Below are positions 25,993 to 36,008 of a stretch of 64,000 bases of DNA, one piece after another (position 1 is the stretch's first letter; each line of letters opens with the position of its first letter). The position numbers were made by a program, and so were the translations under genes. The notes under the pieces are model-generated. The model saw nothing but the letters and a program-made list of their open reading frames with translations, did not search any database and was not told where the DNA came from. Source of the stretch: Abyssibius sp040880065 (GTDB lineage Bacteria > Pseudomonadota > Alphaproteobacteria > Rhodobacterales > Rhodobacteraceae). The DNA lies in NCBI GenBank assembly GCA_040880065.1, contig JBBDJE010000003.1, positions 1 to 64,000 of the forward strand, written 5' to 3'.

Positions 25993-26364
25993 CTAGGCGC
26001 CTTTAGCACGCGCTGCATAATGCTCGGCCATGGCAAAAAGATCGTCGAGCTTGAGCGGCAGGCGCATCACGGCGCGCGCGTTGGGCACCAAGGTAAACAC
26101 CGCCAGATCGCCGGTAAAACTTGAACTGAGCGTAACGATAACCGGCAGGTAGGGCAGGCGTAGAACCATGTAATCGGCCAATGCAACCGCCCCGTTTTCA
26201 GGCAGATCGAAGGCGAGAATCACGATATCGAAGCTACGAAAGCGCAGATGTTGAAATGCGGAATCAAGATTTGTGGCCAATGATACCTCTGCACCGCTGG
26301 ACGTAAAATGGTCGCTCAAAAGCGGGCCTAGATCGGCCCTGTGTTCTGCTATAAGAACGCGCAC
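25993..26364 (-). CDS. Stand-alone receiver-like protein lacking the phospho-acceptor Asp
   Basis: About 123 aa with the alternating strand/helix pattern of CheY-like receivers. It begins VRVLIAEHRADLG and has DIVILAFDLPENGA, where the phosphorylated Asp of the usual VxLDxxLP motif is replaced by Ala. The VIVTLSSS segment keeps the Thr/Ser after strand 4. A GTG start at 26364 gives a clean receiver; an ATG at 26400 adds 12 less convincing residues. No histidine kinase is adjacent. Phosphorylation-independent signalling is the likely consequence. Confidence 0.7.
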   Translation of the reverse strand: MRVLIAEHRADLGPLLSDHFTSSGAEVSLATNLDSAFQHLRFRSFDIVILAFDLPENGAVALADYMVLRLPYLPVIVTLSSSFTGDLAVFTLVPNARAVMRLPLKLDDLFAMAEHYAARAKGA

Positions 26365-26483
26365 GGAGTACCCATTTCGTAGCTTTTTCTGTAAAAACAA
26401 TTTTATCAGGTCGGCCCTGATTTACGAGCAATACTTGTGCGCTTTATCCGACCTAGGTGCTAAATAGGACTAATGGACTATAA

Positions 26484-27419
26484 ATGACCCATGTCGAAAT
26501 GCTGCTTTTGGTCCTGCTGGTTGATGCGGTTCTGGGTGACCCGCCATGGCTTTGGGGGCGCATAGGCCATCCGGCAGTATGGATGGGGCGGTTGATCGCA
26601 TTATGTGAGGCCAAATGCAACCATGGTGCCGGGCGGCGTGCAAAAGGGCTGGTGGTTGTTCTGGGGCTTGTTATTGGCGTGACCATGCTCGGCGCGCTTT
26701 TGGCGTGGATACCGGATTACGGCTTGATCGAGGTCGCAGGGGGCGTGGCGCTCATGGCCCATCGCAGCCTGCTTGAGCATATGCGCGACGTGGTGCACGC
26801 CCTTGCCCAAGGGATTGGCCACGCACGCCGGGCCGTGGCCATGATCGTGGGGCGCGATGTATCGGGCCTTGATGAAAGCGGGGTCGCACGCGCCGCGATT
26901 GAAAGTGGCGCCGAAAATTTTTCCGACGGGGTGATCGCGCCTGCCTTCTGGTTCCTGATTTTCGGGCTGCCGGGCATGCTCGTCTATAAGCTGGTCAATA
27001 CCGCCGACAGCATGATTGGCCATAAAAACGCGCGCTACGGCGCGTTTGGCTGGGCGGCTGCACGGCTTGATGATGTGTTGAACTGGGTGCCCGCTCGGCT
27101 TACGGGCCTGCTGATCTGCGCCACCGGGCGGCCGCGCAACGCCTTTGATGTGATGATGCATGATGCCGATCTCCACACCTCGCCCAATGCCGGCTGGCCG
27201 GAAGCGGCGATGGCGGGCAGCCTTGATATCGCGCTTGGTGGCCCCCGCAGCTATGGCGGCGCGGTGGCGCAACTGCCCTGGATGAACAGCTTCGGGCGGC
27301 GCGATTTGCGCAGCGCCGATATTGTTGCCGCGATGAACCGGCTGTGGCGGGCTTGGGGGATTTTCGGGCTGGGGTTGCTGGCGCTTGCCGCACTTGGTGC
27401 AATGGCCGGCATAGGCTGA
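26484..27419 (+). CDS. cobD: Adenosylcobinamide-phosphate synthase (CobD/CbiB)
   Basis: A 311-aa integral membrane enzyme that attaches the aminopropanol side chain to adenosylcobyric acid in cobalamin synthesis. It has DAVLGDPPWLWGRIGHPAVW at the N-terminus, ESGAENFSDGVIAPAFW, LVNTADSMIGHKN and PNAGWPEAAMAGSL, all typical. No other cobalamin genes are in the window. The name cobD follows the Pseudomonas/Rhodobacter usage (cbiB in Salmonella). Confidence 0.94.
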   Translation: MTHVEMLLLVLLVDAVLGDPPWLWGRIGHPAVWMGRLIALCEAKCNHGAGRRAKGLVVVLGLVIGVTMLGALLAWIPDYGLIEVAGGVALMAHRSLLEHMRDVVHALAQGIGHARRAVAMIVGRDVSGLDESGVARAAIESGAENFSDGVIAPAFWFLIFGLPGMLVYKLVNTADSMIGHKNARYGAFGWAAARLDDVLNWVPARLTGLLICATGRPRNAFDVMMHDADLHTSPNAGWPEAAMAGSLDIALGGPRSYGGAVAQLPWMNSFGRRDLRSADIVAAMNRLWRAWGIFGLGLLALAALGAMAGIG

Positions 27420-27493
27420 AACAGTAATTGCCCCCCGCGCGTAAAGCATTGCATTCGCCCCTGGTTAAAGCTGCGCCGCCGGTTCCCATCGGG

Positions 27494-27778
27494 CTAGCGC
27501 GTTTGGCCGGTCGACCACCAAAAAGCCACCATCATTGCCACCATAACCAATGTGGCCAGTGCAAGGCGGCGGCGGTCGGGGGTGAAGTCGTCGGATTTGA
27601 AGAACAGGGCGAAGGTGGTGACGCTGAGTAGCATTTGGCGGCCAAGCCCTGCGCCTTCGTCTCGGGCTTGCGCCTGCGCGCGGCGGCGCAGGCGAAACAG
27701 GGTCCAGAACATCAGCCCTGCCCATATAGCGAAGGCAATGCTTTGCAGCGCAAGGATGATGGTTTGTGCTGCGCTCAA
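27494..27778 (-). CDS. Small membrane protein next to the FAH-family enzyme
   Basis: A 94-aa product with two transmembrane segments (about residues 5-28 and 72-90) and a basic linker. Its ATG overlaps the stop of the FAH-family gene (ATGA), so translation is probably coupled. I do not recognise a family. Confidence 0.6.
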   Translation of the reverse strand: MSAAQTIILALQSIAFAIWAGLMFWTLFRLRRRAQAQARDEGAGLGRQMLLSVTTFALFFKSDDFTPDRRRLALATLVMVAMMVAFWWSTGQTR

Positions 27779-28782
27779 GCGGCTTCGACCTCTTGCTCGA
27801 TTGCCCCGAAAATCGAATGCCCGTCGGCGTCTTTCATTTCGATACGCACAATATCGCCAAGGCCCAGAAACGGCGTGGCAGCGGTGCCGGATTCGATCGT
27901 TTCAATCATCCGCAGCTCGGCAATGCAGGAATAGCCCGCGCCGCCTTCGGCCACAGGCTTGCCCGGCCCGCCATTAAGCTTGTTGGACACCGTGCCCGAA
28001 CCGATGATCGTGCCGGCCCCAAGCGGGCGGGTTTTGGCGGCATGGGCAATAAGGGTGGGGAAATCGAATGTCATATCCACACCGGCATTGGCGCGGCCAA
28101 AGGACTGGCCGTTGAGGTCAACCAGTAGCGGCAGGTGCAGTTTGCCATCAGCCCATGCATCACCCAGCATTGAGGGGGTAACGGCGACAGGCGAAAAAGC
28201 CGAAGAGGGTTTGGACTGATAAAAGCCGAAGCCTTTTGCAAGCTCACCGGGGATGAGGCCGCGCAGCGAGACATCATTCACCAGCATGACAAGGCGGATG
28301 GAAGCGGCGGCCTCGGCTTTTGAAGCGCCTTGGCGCAAGTCGCCAACAATCACAGCGACCTCGCCCTCAAAATCCAGCCCCCAATCATCGCCACCCAGCG
28401 GAATGGGGCCGCGCGGGGCGAGGAAGGTGTCGGACCCGCCCTGATACATGAGCGGTTCTTGCCAGAAGCTGGCAGGCATTTCGGCGTTGCGCGCCCGGCG
28501 CACCAGTTCCACATGGTTCACATAGGCCGAACCATCGGCCCAGTGAAAGGCGCGCGGCAGCGGTGAGAACGCATCGCGTTCATGAAACCGCTCGCTTGGC
28601 ACAGAGCCGGATTCCAACCCGCGCGCCACAGCCTCGAGCGCGGGGGCTACCGAAGGCCATTCATCCAGCGCAACCTGCAATGTGGGCGCGATATGGCGCA
28701 CATCGGAACAGCGGGTAAGGTCGCGCGATACGACGACAAGCGCACCATCGCGCGTGGCATTGTTAATGCTGGCAAGTTTCAT
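27775..28782 (-). CDS. Fumarylacetoacetate hydrolase-family protein
   Basis: A 335-aa enzyme of the FAH family, which cleaves C-C bonds in beta-diketo or hydroxy-diene acids. Metal-binding segments DFEGEVAVIVGD and LVNDVSLRGLIP are present, along with KPSSAFSPVAVTP and GTIIGSGTVSN. It could be the true fumarylacetoacetase of tyrosine degradation, since hppD and maiA are in the same window, but these are unlinked and the family is broad. Confidence 0.85.
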   Translation of the reverse strand: MKLASINNATRDGALVVVSRDLTRCSDVRHIAPTLQVALDEWPSVAPALEAVARGLESGSVPSERFHERDAFSPLPRAFHWADGSAYVNHVELVRRARNAEMPASFWQEPLMYQGGSDTFLAPRGPIPLGGDDWGLDFEGEVAVIVGDLRQGASKAEAAASIRLVMLVNDVSLRGLIPGELAKGFGFYQSKPSSAFSPVAVTPSMLGDAWADGKLHLPLLVDLNGQSFGRANAGVDMTFDFPTLIAHAAKTRPLGAGTIIGSGTVSNKLNGGPGKPVAEGGAGYSCIAELRMIETIESGTAATPFLGLGDIVRIEMKDADGHSIFGAIEQEVEAA

Positions 28783-28901
28783 GAAGGCTCCCTGAAGGTA
28801 GTGGGGTTGGGCAAGTCATATATCTGCCACCCAGTTTAGCGTTGCGGCGCGCCATGTCGAGCCGCAAAGCGACCCTGTGCCCGGCCCCCTTGCCCGGCGC
28901 G

Positions 28902-30425
<1,524 letters not shown>

Positions 30426-30629
30426 TCAAGGTCTCATGATCTGGGAAATAGCGCGCACGTCGGCGCGATCTGGGGCAGATCATCGGATAAGAACCCTGAT
30501 CAGCCCCGCAAACGGATTTGCGGGGCGTGCACAGGGCCACGGGTTCGGTCGTGATAGCGATAGTGCACTGAACCCTCCAGCCCCCGTGGTTTGCATTAGG
30601 CTGAGGATAGCGCGCGGTTTTGCGCCTGT
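30426..30629 (-). promoter_or_regulatory. Structured leader upstream of the ABC-F gene
   Basis: The minus-strand leader can form two strong hairpins. One is a perfect 10-bp stem at 30503-30512 with 30517-30526 (loop of 4 nt). The other pairs GGGTTC with GAACCC, extended by CCAC/GTGG. A possible 38-codon open frame (30480-30596) runs through both. Such leaders are known to regulate some antibiotic-resistance ABC-F genes by attenuation; here this is inference. Confidence 0.4.
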
Positions 30630-31271
30630 CTAGCGGCCATAGAAGGGGAGGAAGCCGCGCAGATAGTCGACCCATATTTCCGGTAAAACGATGGGGTAAA
30701 ACGTGCCAATGAGCATAAGGTTGATGGTAATCGCAAGTGCTAGGCCAAGCGCTGTTAAGCCCCATAATGCTGGAAGTGCGAGATGGTGGCGTTGGCTACG
30801 CATAAGTACAAGGCGCAAGGCGCAGGCTATGTGCAGGAATAAGGCGGTGACGCCCAAAAAATAGTAGGGGAAGAAATACCACACAAAGGGCGCGCCGTTC
30901 ATGCCGGCGGCAGGCCAGTAAAAGGTGGTGTTCAGCCCATCGCCCCAGCGCGCCAGAGCCATTGCACTGATATGCTGGATGATGAAAAACAAAAACGCCG
31001 CGCCGGATGCAGCCTGTAGCTTCGCCCAGCGCCCGCGCAAGCCGCGCCGGTATTGGCCGAGCAGCAGCACCGCCCCACCAATGATTTGTGTAATGAATGC
31101 CACCAGCAATATGGGTTCGACAATCGGGTTGCGGTAGAGCAGCCGAAAAGCGGCTTGCACGCGGTCATAGGCTGCGATGCCGAACAGGCCTGCAAGGTGC
31201 GTTGCAAAATGCAGGATGATAAAGACGACCAACAGAACGGCTGTGGATTTATGCAGTTTGCGCAGGGTCAT
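30630..31271 (-). CDS. Cytochrome b-like membrane protein, partner of an Rrf2 regulator
   Basis: A 213-aa protein with about five transmembrane segments. Histidines lie within or next to them: His7, His21, His25, His100 and His147. That layout resembles membrane anchors binding b-type haem, such as succinate dehydrogenase subunit C or related quinone-reacting proteins, but I cannot assign a family. It overlaps the Rrf2 gene by 4 nt, which suggests redox or Fe-S linked control. Confidence 0.65.
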   Translation of the reverse strand: MTLRKLHKSTAVLLVVFIILHFATHLAGLFGIAAYDRVQAAFRLLYRNPIVEPILLVAFITQIIGGAVLLLGQYRRGLRGRWAKLQAASGAAFLFFIIQHISAMALARWGDGLNTTFYWPAAGMNGAPFVWYFFPYYFLGVTALFLHIACALRLVLMRSQRHHLALPALWGLTALGLALAITINLMLIGTFYPIVLPEIWVDYLRGFLPFYGR

Positions 31272-31771
31272 TTTGGGCTTTCACGCGTGAATTTGTTGTT
31301 GAACCAGGCCAACGCCTTTTCTGTTTGCGCGGCAGGGGTCTCGGCGGTGCCAAGGTCTTGAATTTCGGCAAGGCTTGTGGCGGCAAGCTCCCGCCGCCAC
31401 GCAGCCTCGGCCCGCCACATGGAGCGGGCTATACCACAGGGACGCGTGTAAAGCGCATCATCCACGCCGCTTGGCCCGCAGCGGCGGATTTCGGTGCAGA
31501 TAAAATGCCACCCCGCCCCGTCGATCGCCTCGACAATTTGGAGTAGGGTAATTGCTGCTGGCAGGCGCGCAAGCGCATAACCGCCTTGTGGCCCGCGCCG
31601 GGTTTCGACAATGCCCGCAACAGAGAGTTTTTGCATCTGCTTGGCCAGATACGGCTCCGGCAGGTCAAAGAACTCGGCAAGCAGGCGCGCAGGCAGAGCG
31701 TTGCCTTCTGGCAACATCGCCAGCAAACTGCATGAATGTATGGCCCACTCCAGACCTTCGGGATGTTTCAT
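31268..31771 (-). CDS. Rrf2-family transcriptional regulator, likely Fe-S binding
   Basis: A 167-aa protein with a winged helix-turn-helix at residues about 8-70 (LAEFFDLPEPYLAKQMQKLS, then TRRGPQGGYAL). Three cysteines, Cys92, Cys98 and Cys112, follow in the place where IscR, NsrR and RsrR bind an iron-sulfur cluster. It is co-transcribed with the cytochrome b-like protein. The signal sensed (NO, iron or redox) is unknown. Confidence 0.88.
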   Translation of the reverse strand: MKHPEGLEWAIHSCSLLAMLPEGNALPARLLAEFFDLPEPYLAKQMQKLSVAGIVETRRGPQGGYALARLPAAITLLQIVEAIDGAGWHFICTEIRRCGPSGVDDALYTRPCGIARSMWRAEAAWRRELAATSLAEIQDLGTAETPAAQTEKALAWFNNKFTRESPK

Positions 31772-31852
31772 AATTACAGATAAAATATATCCGCAATTAG
31801 GCTGTCAAGACCGAAGCCAGCGTCAAATTCGCCCAAGCCGAGTAACTTTGGC

Positions 31853-33037
31853 TCAATCGAGCGCGGCGGCAATTGCCCTGAACATTGCAATATTGCGCTT
31901 CATCGCGTCGCGGCTGTCTTCACGAAAATTGCGATCAGCGGCGTTGAGCGCGATGACCACGCCGCGCATTTGATCGATATAGATATACTGGCCGTAAATG
32001 CCTGCGGCGAAGAACTCACCGGGGTTGGCATCGGCTGGAAGCCACCATTGGTAGCCATAACCGCGCCTATCGCCCGTGGCATCGGGCGGGGCGGCGTTGG
32101 TGGTGGCGGCGGCAACCCATTCGGCGGGCACAAGCTGGCGTGCGCCCACGCGGCCCTGATTGGCAAAGAGCAGACCAAAGCGCGCATAATCGCGCGTGCG
32201 CATATTAAGCCCACCGAGCACAAAACCCACGCCGTAACCATCGGTCAGGTAATAGGCGGGGCCTTCCAGCCCGATGGGCGCGAGCAGTTTTTCGCCCATC
32301 AGGTCTACCACGGAACGGCCGGTGGCACCGCGAATGACCATACTGAGAATATGGGTATCAATCGAGTTATATTGCCGTGCCGAACCCGGTATGCGGGCCC
32401 GCTCGCTCAGGCCGGCGGCAAAGCCGTCCATCGACCAGCCAAGCCCGAGCACACGGCCCATCTTATTGATGTCGGACCAGAAATCCAGATAGTCTTCGTT
32501 GAACTTTACCCCTGATGACATGTGCAAAACGTCGATGATGCGCACCCCGTCATAGGCGCTGCCCACCAGTTGCGGCACATAATCGGTAACGGGCGCGGTC
32601 AGGTCGGGGATCTCTCCCTCCTCCACCAGAATGCCGAACAAGGCCGACAGGAAGCTTTTGGCGACCGACCATGAAATATGCACATCATCGGGCCCGGTGC
32701 CCAAAGCATAGGATTCATGGGTGATTGCGCCGTCTTTCAGCACGACAAGGCCGGTATAGCGGCTGTTTTCAAGCCATGCCTGCAGCGGTTCGGCCTGCCC
32801 GTTAAAGGTGAAGCTTTCGGGCAGGGCTGCGGGGGCTTCGGGCAGCGGCGCGGCAGTGCCAATATGCAGCGGCGCGCTTTCAAAAGCCGCATCCATATGG
32901 CTGAAATTGGCAACGATCCGGTCTTCGTCAAATAGGGTAACAACGGCCACAAGCCTGCTGATCCGCCCCCAGTTAAACGTGACCAGAACCACCAGCACCA
33001 GAACGAGCAGGACGAGAATTTGCTTGATACGGCGCAT
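31853..33037 (-). CDS. Beta-lactamase-family serine hydrolase, membrane anchored
   Basis: About 394 aa. An N-terminal hydrophobic anchor (IKQILVLLVLVLVVLVTF) is followed by a class C beta-lactamase-like domain. The SxxK motif is SWSVAKSF and a Tyr-Asn motif appears in ARQYNSIDTHIL. The overall pattern is like 6-aminohexanoate-dimer hydrolases and esterases of this fold rather than true beta-lactamases. I start it at the ATG at 33037; the longer open frame reaches into the maiA start. Substrate unknown. Confidence 0.85.
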   Translation of the reverse strand: MRRIKQILVLLVLVLVVLVTFNWGRISRLVAVVTLFDEDRIVANFSHMDAAFESAPLHIGTAAPLPEAPAALPESFTFNGQAEPLQAWLENSRYTGLVVLKDGAITHESYALGTGPDDVHISWSVAKSFLSALFGILVEEGEIPDLTAPVTDYVPQLVGSAYDGVRIIDVLHMSSGVKFNEDYLDFWSDINKMGRVLGLGWSMDGFAAGLSERARIPGSARQYNSIDTHILSMVIRGATGRSVVDLMGEKLLAPIGLEGPAYYLTDGYGVGFVLGGLNMRTRDYARFGLLFANQGRVGARQLVPAEWVAAATTNAAPPDATGDRRGYGYQWWLPADANPGEFFAAGIYGQYIYIDQMRGVVIALNAADRNFREDSRDAMKRNIAMFRAIAAALD

Positions 33038-33110
33038 GGATGCTCCCTTGTTATGAGGTTTGCCACAGACTAGCCTTTGAAGCAGGCTTGGCAATACAGG
33101 ACCGCGCATC

Positions 33111-33734
33111 ATGATACGGCTACACGATTACTGGCGCTCATCCGCCGCTTACCGGTTGCGCATTGCGCTGAACCTGATGGGCGTGGCCTATGAACAGATT
33201 GCGGTGAACCTGCTGAGCGGCGCGCATAAAACCCCCGCGCATTTGGCGCTGAACCCGCAAGGGCTGGTGCCTGTGCTGGAGATTGACGGGCTGGTGATGA
33301 CCCAAAGCCTTGCGATTATCGAATATCTGAACGAGGCGCATGAGGCCGGTTTTCTGCCCGCGCATCCGACAGGGCGGGCACGGGTGCGCGCGCTGTCTTA
33401 TGCCATTGCCATGGAAACCGCGCCAATATGCAACCTTTCAGTGCGGCAATATGTAGAGCAGGAAAGCGGCGGGGCGATTACGGCAGATGGCTGGCAGTTG
33501 CGCTTTATCAGCCAAGGGTTGGCGGCGTTCGAGGCGATGCTGGCGCATGAGGCCGGTGATTTCTGCCATGGCGACGAGATTTCCATGGCCGATATCTGCC
33601 TTGTGCCGCAGCTTTACAATGCCCGCCGCGCAGGGGTGGATCTGGCGGCCTTCCCGCTGATTGGCGCAATTGACGCGCGGCTGGCCGCCCTGCCACCCAT
33701 CATGGCAGCCCTGCCGGAAAACAACGCCCCCTAA
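33111..33734 (+). CDS. maiA: Maleylacetoacetate isomerase
   Basis: A 207-aa zeta-class glutathione transferase that isomerises maleylacetoacetate to fumarylacetoacetate in tyrosine degradation. The opening DYWRSSAAYRLRIALNLMGV holds the SSxxxR(V/L)RIAL catalytic pattern, and NPQGLVPVLE and QSLAIIEYL bind glutathione. The C-terminal CHGDEISMADICLVPQ is also typical. The other tyrosine-degradation gene, hppD, is 25 kb away. Confidence 0.92.
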   Translation: MIRLHDYWRSSAAYRLRIALNLMGVAYEQIAVNLLSGAHKTPAHLALNPQGLVPVLEIDGLVMTQSLAIIEYLNEAHEAGFLPAHPTGRARVRALSYAIAMETAPICNLSVRQYVEQESGGAITADGWQLRFISQGLAAFEAMLAHEAGDFCHGDEISMADICLVPQLYNARRAGVDLAAFPLIGAIDARLAALPPIMAALPENNAP

Positions 33735-33813
33735 CGCTAGGTTGCAAGAACACCGCATTGACCTTGGCGCTGGGCGGCGTAACCTGCTTGCAATTTTAAT
33801 CGGGAGACTTCGC

Positions 33814-34992
33814 ATGGTTGAAGATATTGTAATTCTGGGTGGTGCACGCACCGCGATTGGCACGTTCGGCGGCGCGCTCGCCGGTCTGGCACCCACGCAT
33901 CTGGCCGCGCATGTCAGCCGCGCCGCGATGGAACGCGCCGGCGTGGCGCCTGGGCAAATCGGTCATGTTGTGTTTGGTCATGTCATCAATACCGAGCCGC
34001 GCGATATGTATCTTTCGCGCGTGGCGGCGGTTGAAGCGGGCATTCCCAATGAAACACCGGCGATGAATGTCAACCGGCTGTGCGGCTCCGGCGTGCAGGC
34101 GATTGTGTCGGCCAGCCAGAGCCTGATGCTTGGCGATGCCGATTTCGCGCTGGCAGGCGGGGCGGAATGTATGAGCCGCGGTCCGCATATCATGCAGGCG
34201 GCGCGCTGGGGGCAAAAGATGGGCGATGTCACCACCGTGGATATGATGATCGGCGCGCTGCACGACCCGTTTGGCGCGGGGCATATGGGGGTGACGGCGG
34301 AAAATGTCGCCGCCGAGCACGGCATCAGCCGCGCCGATCAGGATAGCTTTGCCGCTGAAAGCCAGCGCCGCGCGCTGGCCGCCATAAAGGCCGGATATTT
34401 CACCGATGAAATTACCCCGGTGAGCGTAAAGCAGCGCCGCGATACCGTAGAATTCGCGACAGACGAGCACCCCAAAGCCAGCAGCCCCGAAGTGCTGGCC
34501 GGTCTGCGCGCTGTGTTCAGGAAAGACGGCACCGTCACGGCGGGCAACGCTTCGGGCATCAATGATGGTGCAGCAGCTCTGGTGCTTGGCCGCGCAGATG
34601 CAGCGGCGCGCGCGGGCCTCAAACCCATGGCGCGGATCATCGGCTACGCTCATGCCGGCGTGCGCCCCGAGGTGATGGGCATCGGCCCCGTGCCCGCCGT
34701 GCAGGCGCTTTTGGCGCGCACAGGCATGGTGGCCAGCGATTTTGACGTGATCGAGAGCAACGAAGCCTTTGCCGCGCAAGCCTGCGCGGTGAGCAAGGAA
34801 TTGGGGCTGGACCCGGCCCGCGTAAACCCCAATGGCGGGGCCATCGCGCTCGGTCATCCGGTAGGGGCAACGGGCGCGATCATCACCATCAAGGCGCTTT
34901 ACGAGCTACGCCGCACCAACGGGCGCTATGGCCTGGTCACCATGTGCATCGGCGGCGGTCAGGGCATAGCGCTGGCGATCGAGCGGTTGTAA
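33814..34992 (+). CDS. Acetyl-CoA C-acyltransferase (thiolase)
   Basis: A 392-aa thiolase that condenses or cleaves acyl-CoA units. The nucleophile is Cys90 in NRLCGSGVQAIV. The C-terminal motifs NGGAIALGHPVGATGA (His) and CIGGGQG (Cys) complete the active site. It resembles BktB/PhaA-type biosynthetic thiolases. The ATG at 33814 sits behind a GGGAG ribosome-binding site; a longer frame overlaps maiA and is discarded. Confidence 0.94.
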   Translation: MVEDIVILGGARTAIGTFGGALAGLAPTHLAAHVSRAAMERAGVAPGQIGHVVFGHVINTEPRDMYLSRVAAVEAGIPNETPAMNVNRLCGSGVQAIVSASQSLMLGDADFALAGGAECMSRGPHIMQAARWGQKMGDVTTVDMMIGALHDPFGAGHMGVTAENVAAEHGISRADQDSFAAESQRRALAAIKAGYFTDEITPVSVKQRRDTVEFATDEHPKASSPEVLAGLRAVFRKDGTVTAGNASGINDGAAALVLGRADAAARAGLKPMARIIGYAHAGVRPEVMGIGPVPAVQALLARTGMVASDFDVIESNEAFAAQACAVSKELGLDPARVNPNGGAIALGHPVGATGAIITIKALYELRRTNGRYGLVTMCIGGGQGIALAIERL

Positions 34993-34993
34993 C

Positions 34994-35209
34994 TCAGCAA
35001 CAGCCATTGCCCGCCTGAATTGGCGGGCATGGCCGGGTTGCATAGGAACAGAACACACAGCAATCGCCCTTTTTCGGGGTCAGCACTGTGTGGCATGATT
35101 GGCATTCGTAGAACCACTGGCAGGCATCCATCGGCATCTCCTCCACGGCGTGGTGGCTGCAATGCGGGCATGTGATTGTTGATTGAAGGTTGGGCTGTGG
35201 CGCTGGCAT
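34994..35209 (-). CDS. Cys-rich GDCCVxC-domain protein of the mercury locus
   Basis: A 71-aa protein with eleven cysteines, among them CPHC near the N-terminus, ECQSC, the hallmark KKGDCCVFCSY and a final NGCC. I recognise the GDCCVxC family, often found beside merT. It likely binds Hg(II) or another soft metal. The gene lies 3 bp after the merT-like stop and is co-transcribed with it. Confidence 0.85.
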   Translation of the reverse strand: MPAPQPNLQSTITCPHCSHHAVEEMPMDACQWFYECQSCHTVLTPKKGDCCVFCSYATRPCPPIQAGNGCC

Positions 35210-35212
35210 CGG

Positions 35213-35536
35213 CTACATCCTTGAAATCAGATAATCGTTGAGGCGCCCTTCGTTCAGCACAACAAGCCAGGCAATGGCTGTCATAAAAGTCGCCCCTGAT
35301 AACCACCATTTCAACCGACCGAGCGCGCCGCGTCGATACGCAATAAGGTAAGAATACCCGATTACCAAGGTCGACAGCGCCAAAACATAAAAGCTGGCCG
35401 CAGCGATTTTTCCGAAAATGGCAAGCCAGCTTCCACCCATGCCAAGCAAAATGAAGGTGACCGGCAAAATACAGCAGGCACCCACACCCACTGCGGCCAA
35501 TGCCGAGCTATAACTTAGCCTAAGATGATTTTTCAT
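35213..35536 (-). CDS. merT: MerT-like mercuric transport protein
   Basis: A 107-aa inner-membrane protein with three transmembrane segments. TM1 contains VGACCILPVTFILLGMGGSW, equivalent to the Cys-Cys pair and Gly-rich turn of MerT. The second, cytosolic cysteine pair of classical MerT is absent. I take the ATG at 35536; upstream sequence is the mer operator. Neither merP nor merA is in the window, so the metal fate is unclear. Confidence 0.82.
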   Translation of the reverse strand: MKNHLRLSYSSALAAVGVGACCILPVTFILLGMGGSWLAIFGKIAAASFYVLALSTLVIGYSYLIAYRRGALGRLKWWLSGATFMTAIAWLVVLNEGRLNDYLISRM

Positions 35537-35570
35537 GGTTTTTTCGAGTCCCGGTTTGTGATGATCTCCG

Positions 35571-35602
35571 CTATAACTCCTGTAGTTACTACAGGAGCAA
35601 GC
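35571..35602 (-). promoter_or_regulatory. MerR-type operator/promoter for merT
   Basis: CTCCTGTAG-TTA-CTACAGGAG (35577-35597) is a perfect 9-bp inverted repeat. On the minus strand it lies between TTGCTC and TATAGC, whose spacing is exactly 19 bp. This stretched spacing with a dyad inside is the hallmark of promoters activated by MerR-family proteins through DNA untwisting. Confidence 0.8.
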
Positions 35603-35612
35603 GGAGATTTTC

Positions 35613-36008
35613 ATGGCGACAATCGGTAAAGCGGCCCGGCAAAGCGGGCTGAGCATCGAGACAATTCGTTTTTATGAGCGAAGCGGCGTTGTTCCAAAAC
35701 CAGACCGGAGCGCAAATAACAGGCGCAGCTATTCCACCGAACAAATTGGTCGGCTACGGTTGATCAGGCGATTGCGCGATCTTGGCTTTGGGCTGACCGA
35801 TGCGCAGGTTTTGTCATCTTTGGCGATTGCACCTAATGCGGATTGCCATGCGGTTTTGGGCATCGCCCAATCGCATATCAAAACTGTCCGCTCGAAAATG
35901 GCTGAATTGCGCAAGTTCGAGGCCGCGCTTGTTGAACTTACAGCGAATTGCGGTGATGGGCGCGTGAGTTGCCCGATGCTCGCGCAGCTCTGCGGCAACG
36001 ATAGTTAA
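35613..36008 (+). CDS. merR: MerR-family mercury-responsive regulator
   Basis: A 131-aa regulator with an N-terminal MerR helix-turn-helix (IGKAARQSGLSIETIRFYER) and a long coiled-coil helix. Cys78, Cys113 and Cys120 match in order and spacing the three Hg(II)-binding cysteines of MerR (about 82, 117 and 126). It is divergent from merT across the operator. Its stop overlaps the convergent hydrolase stop by 4 nt. Confidence 0.88.
   Translation: MATIGKAARQSGLSIETIRFYERSGVVPKPDRSANNRRSYSTEQIGRLRLIRRLRDLGFGLTDAQVLSSLAIAPNADCHAVLGIAQSHIKTVRSKMAELRKFEAALVELTANCGDGRVSCPMLAQLCGNDS

Noticed and set aside
35541..35570. Sequence TTCGAGTCCCGG, tRNA T-arm-like
   Set aside because: No acceptor stem or anticodon arm around it; it lies in the merT leader.
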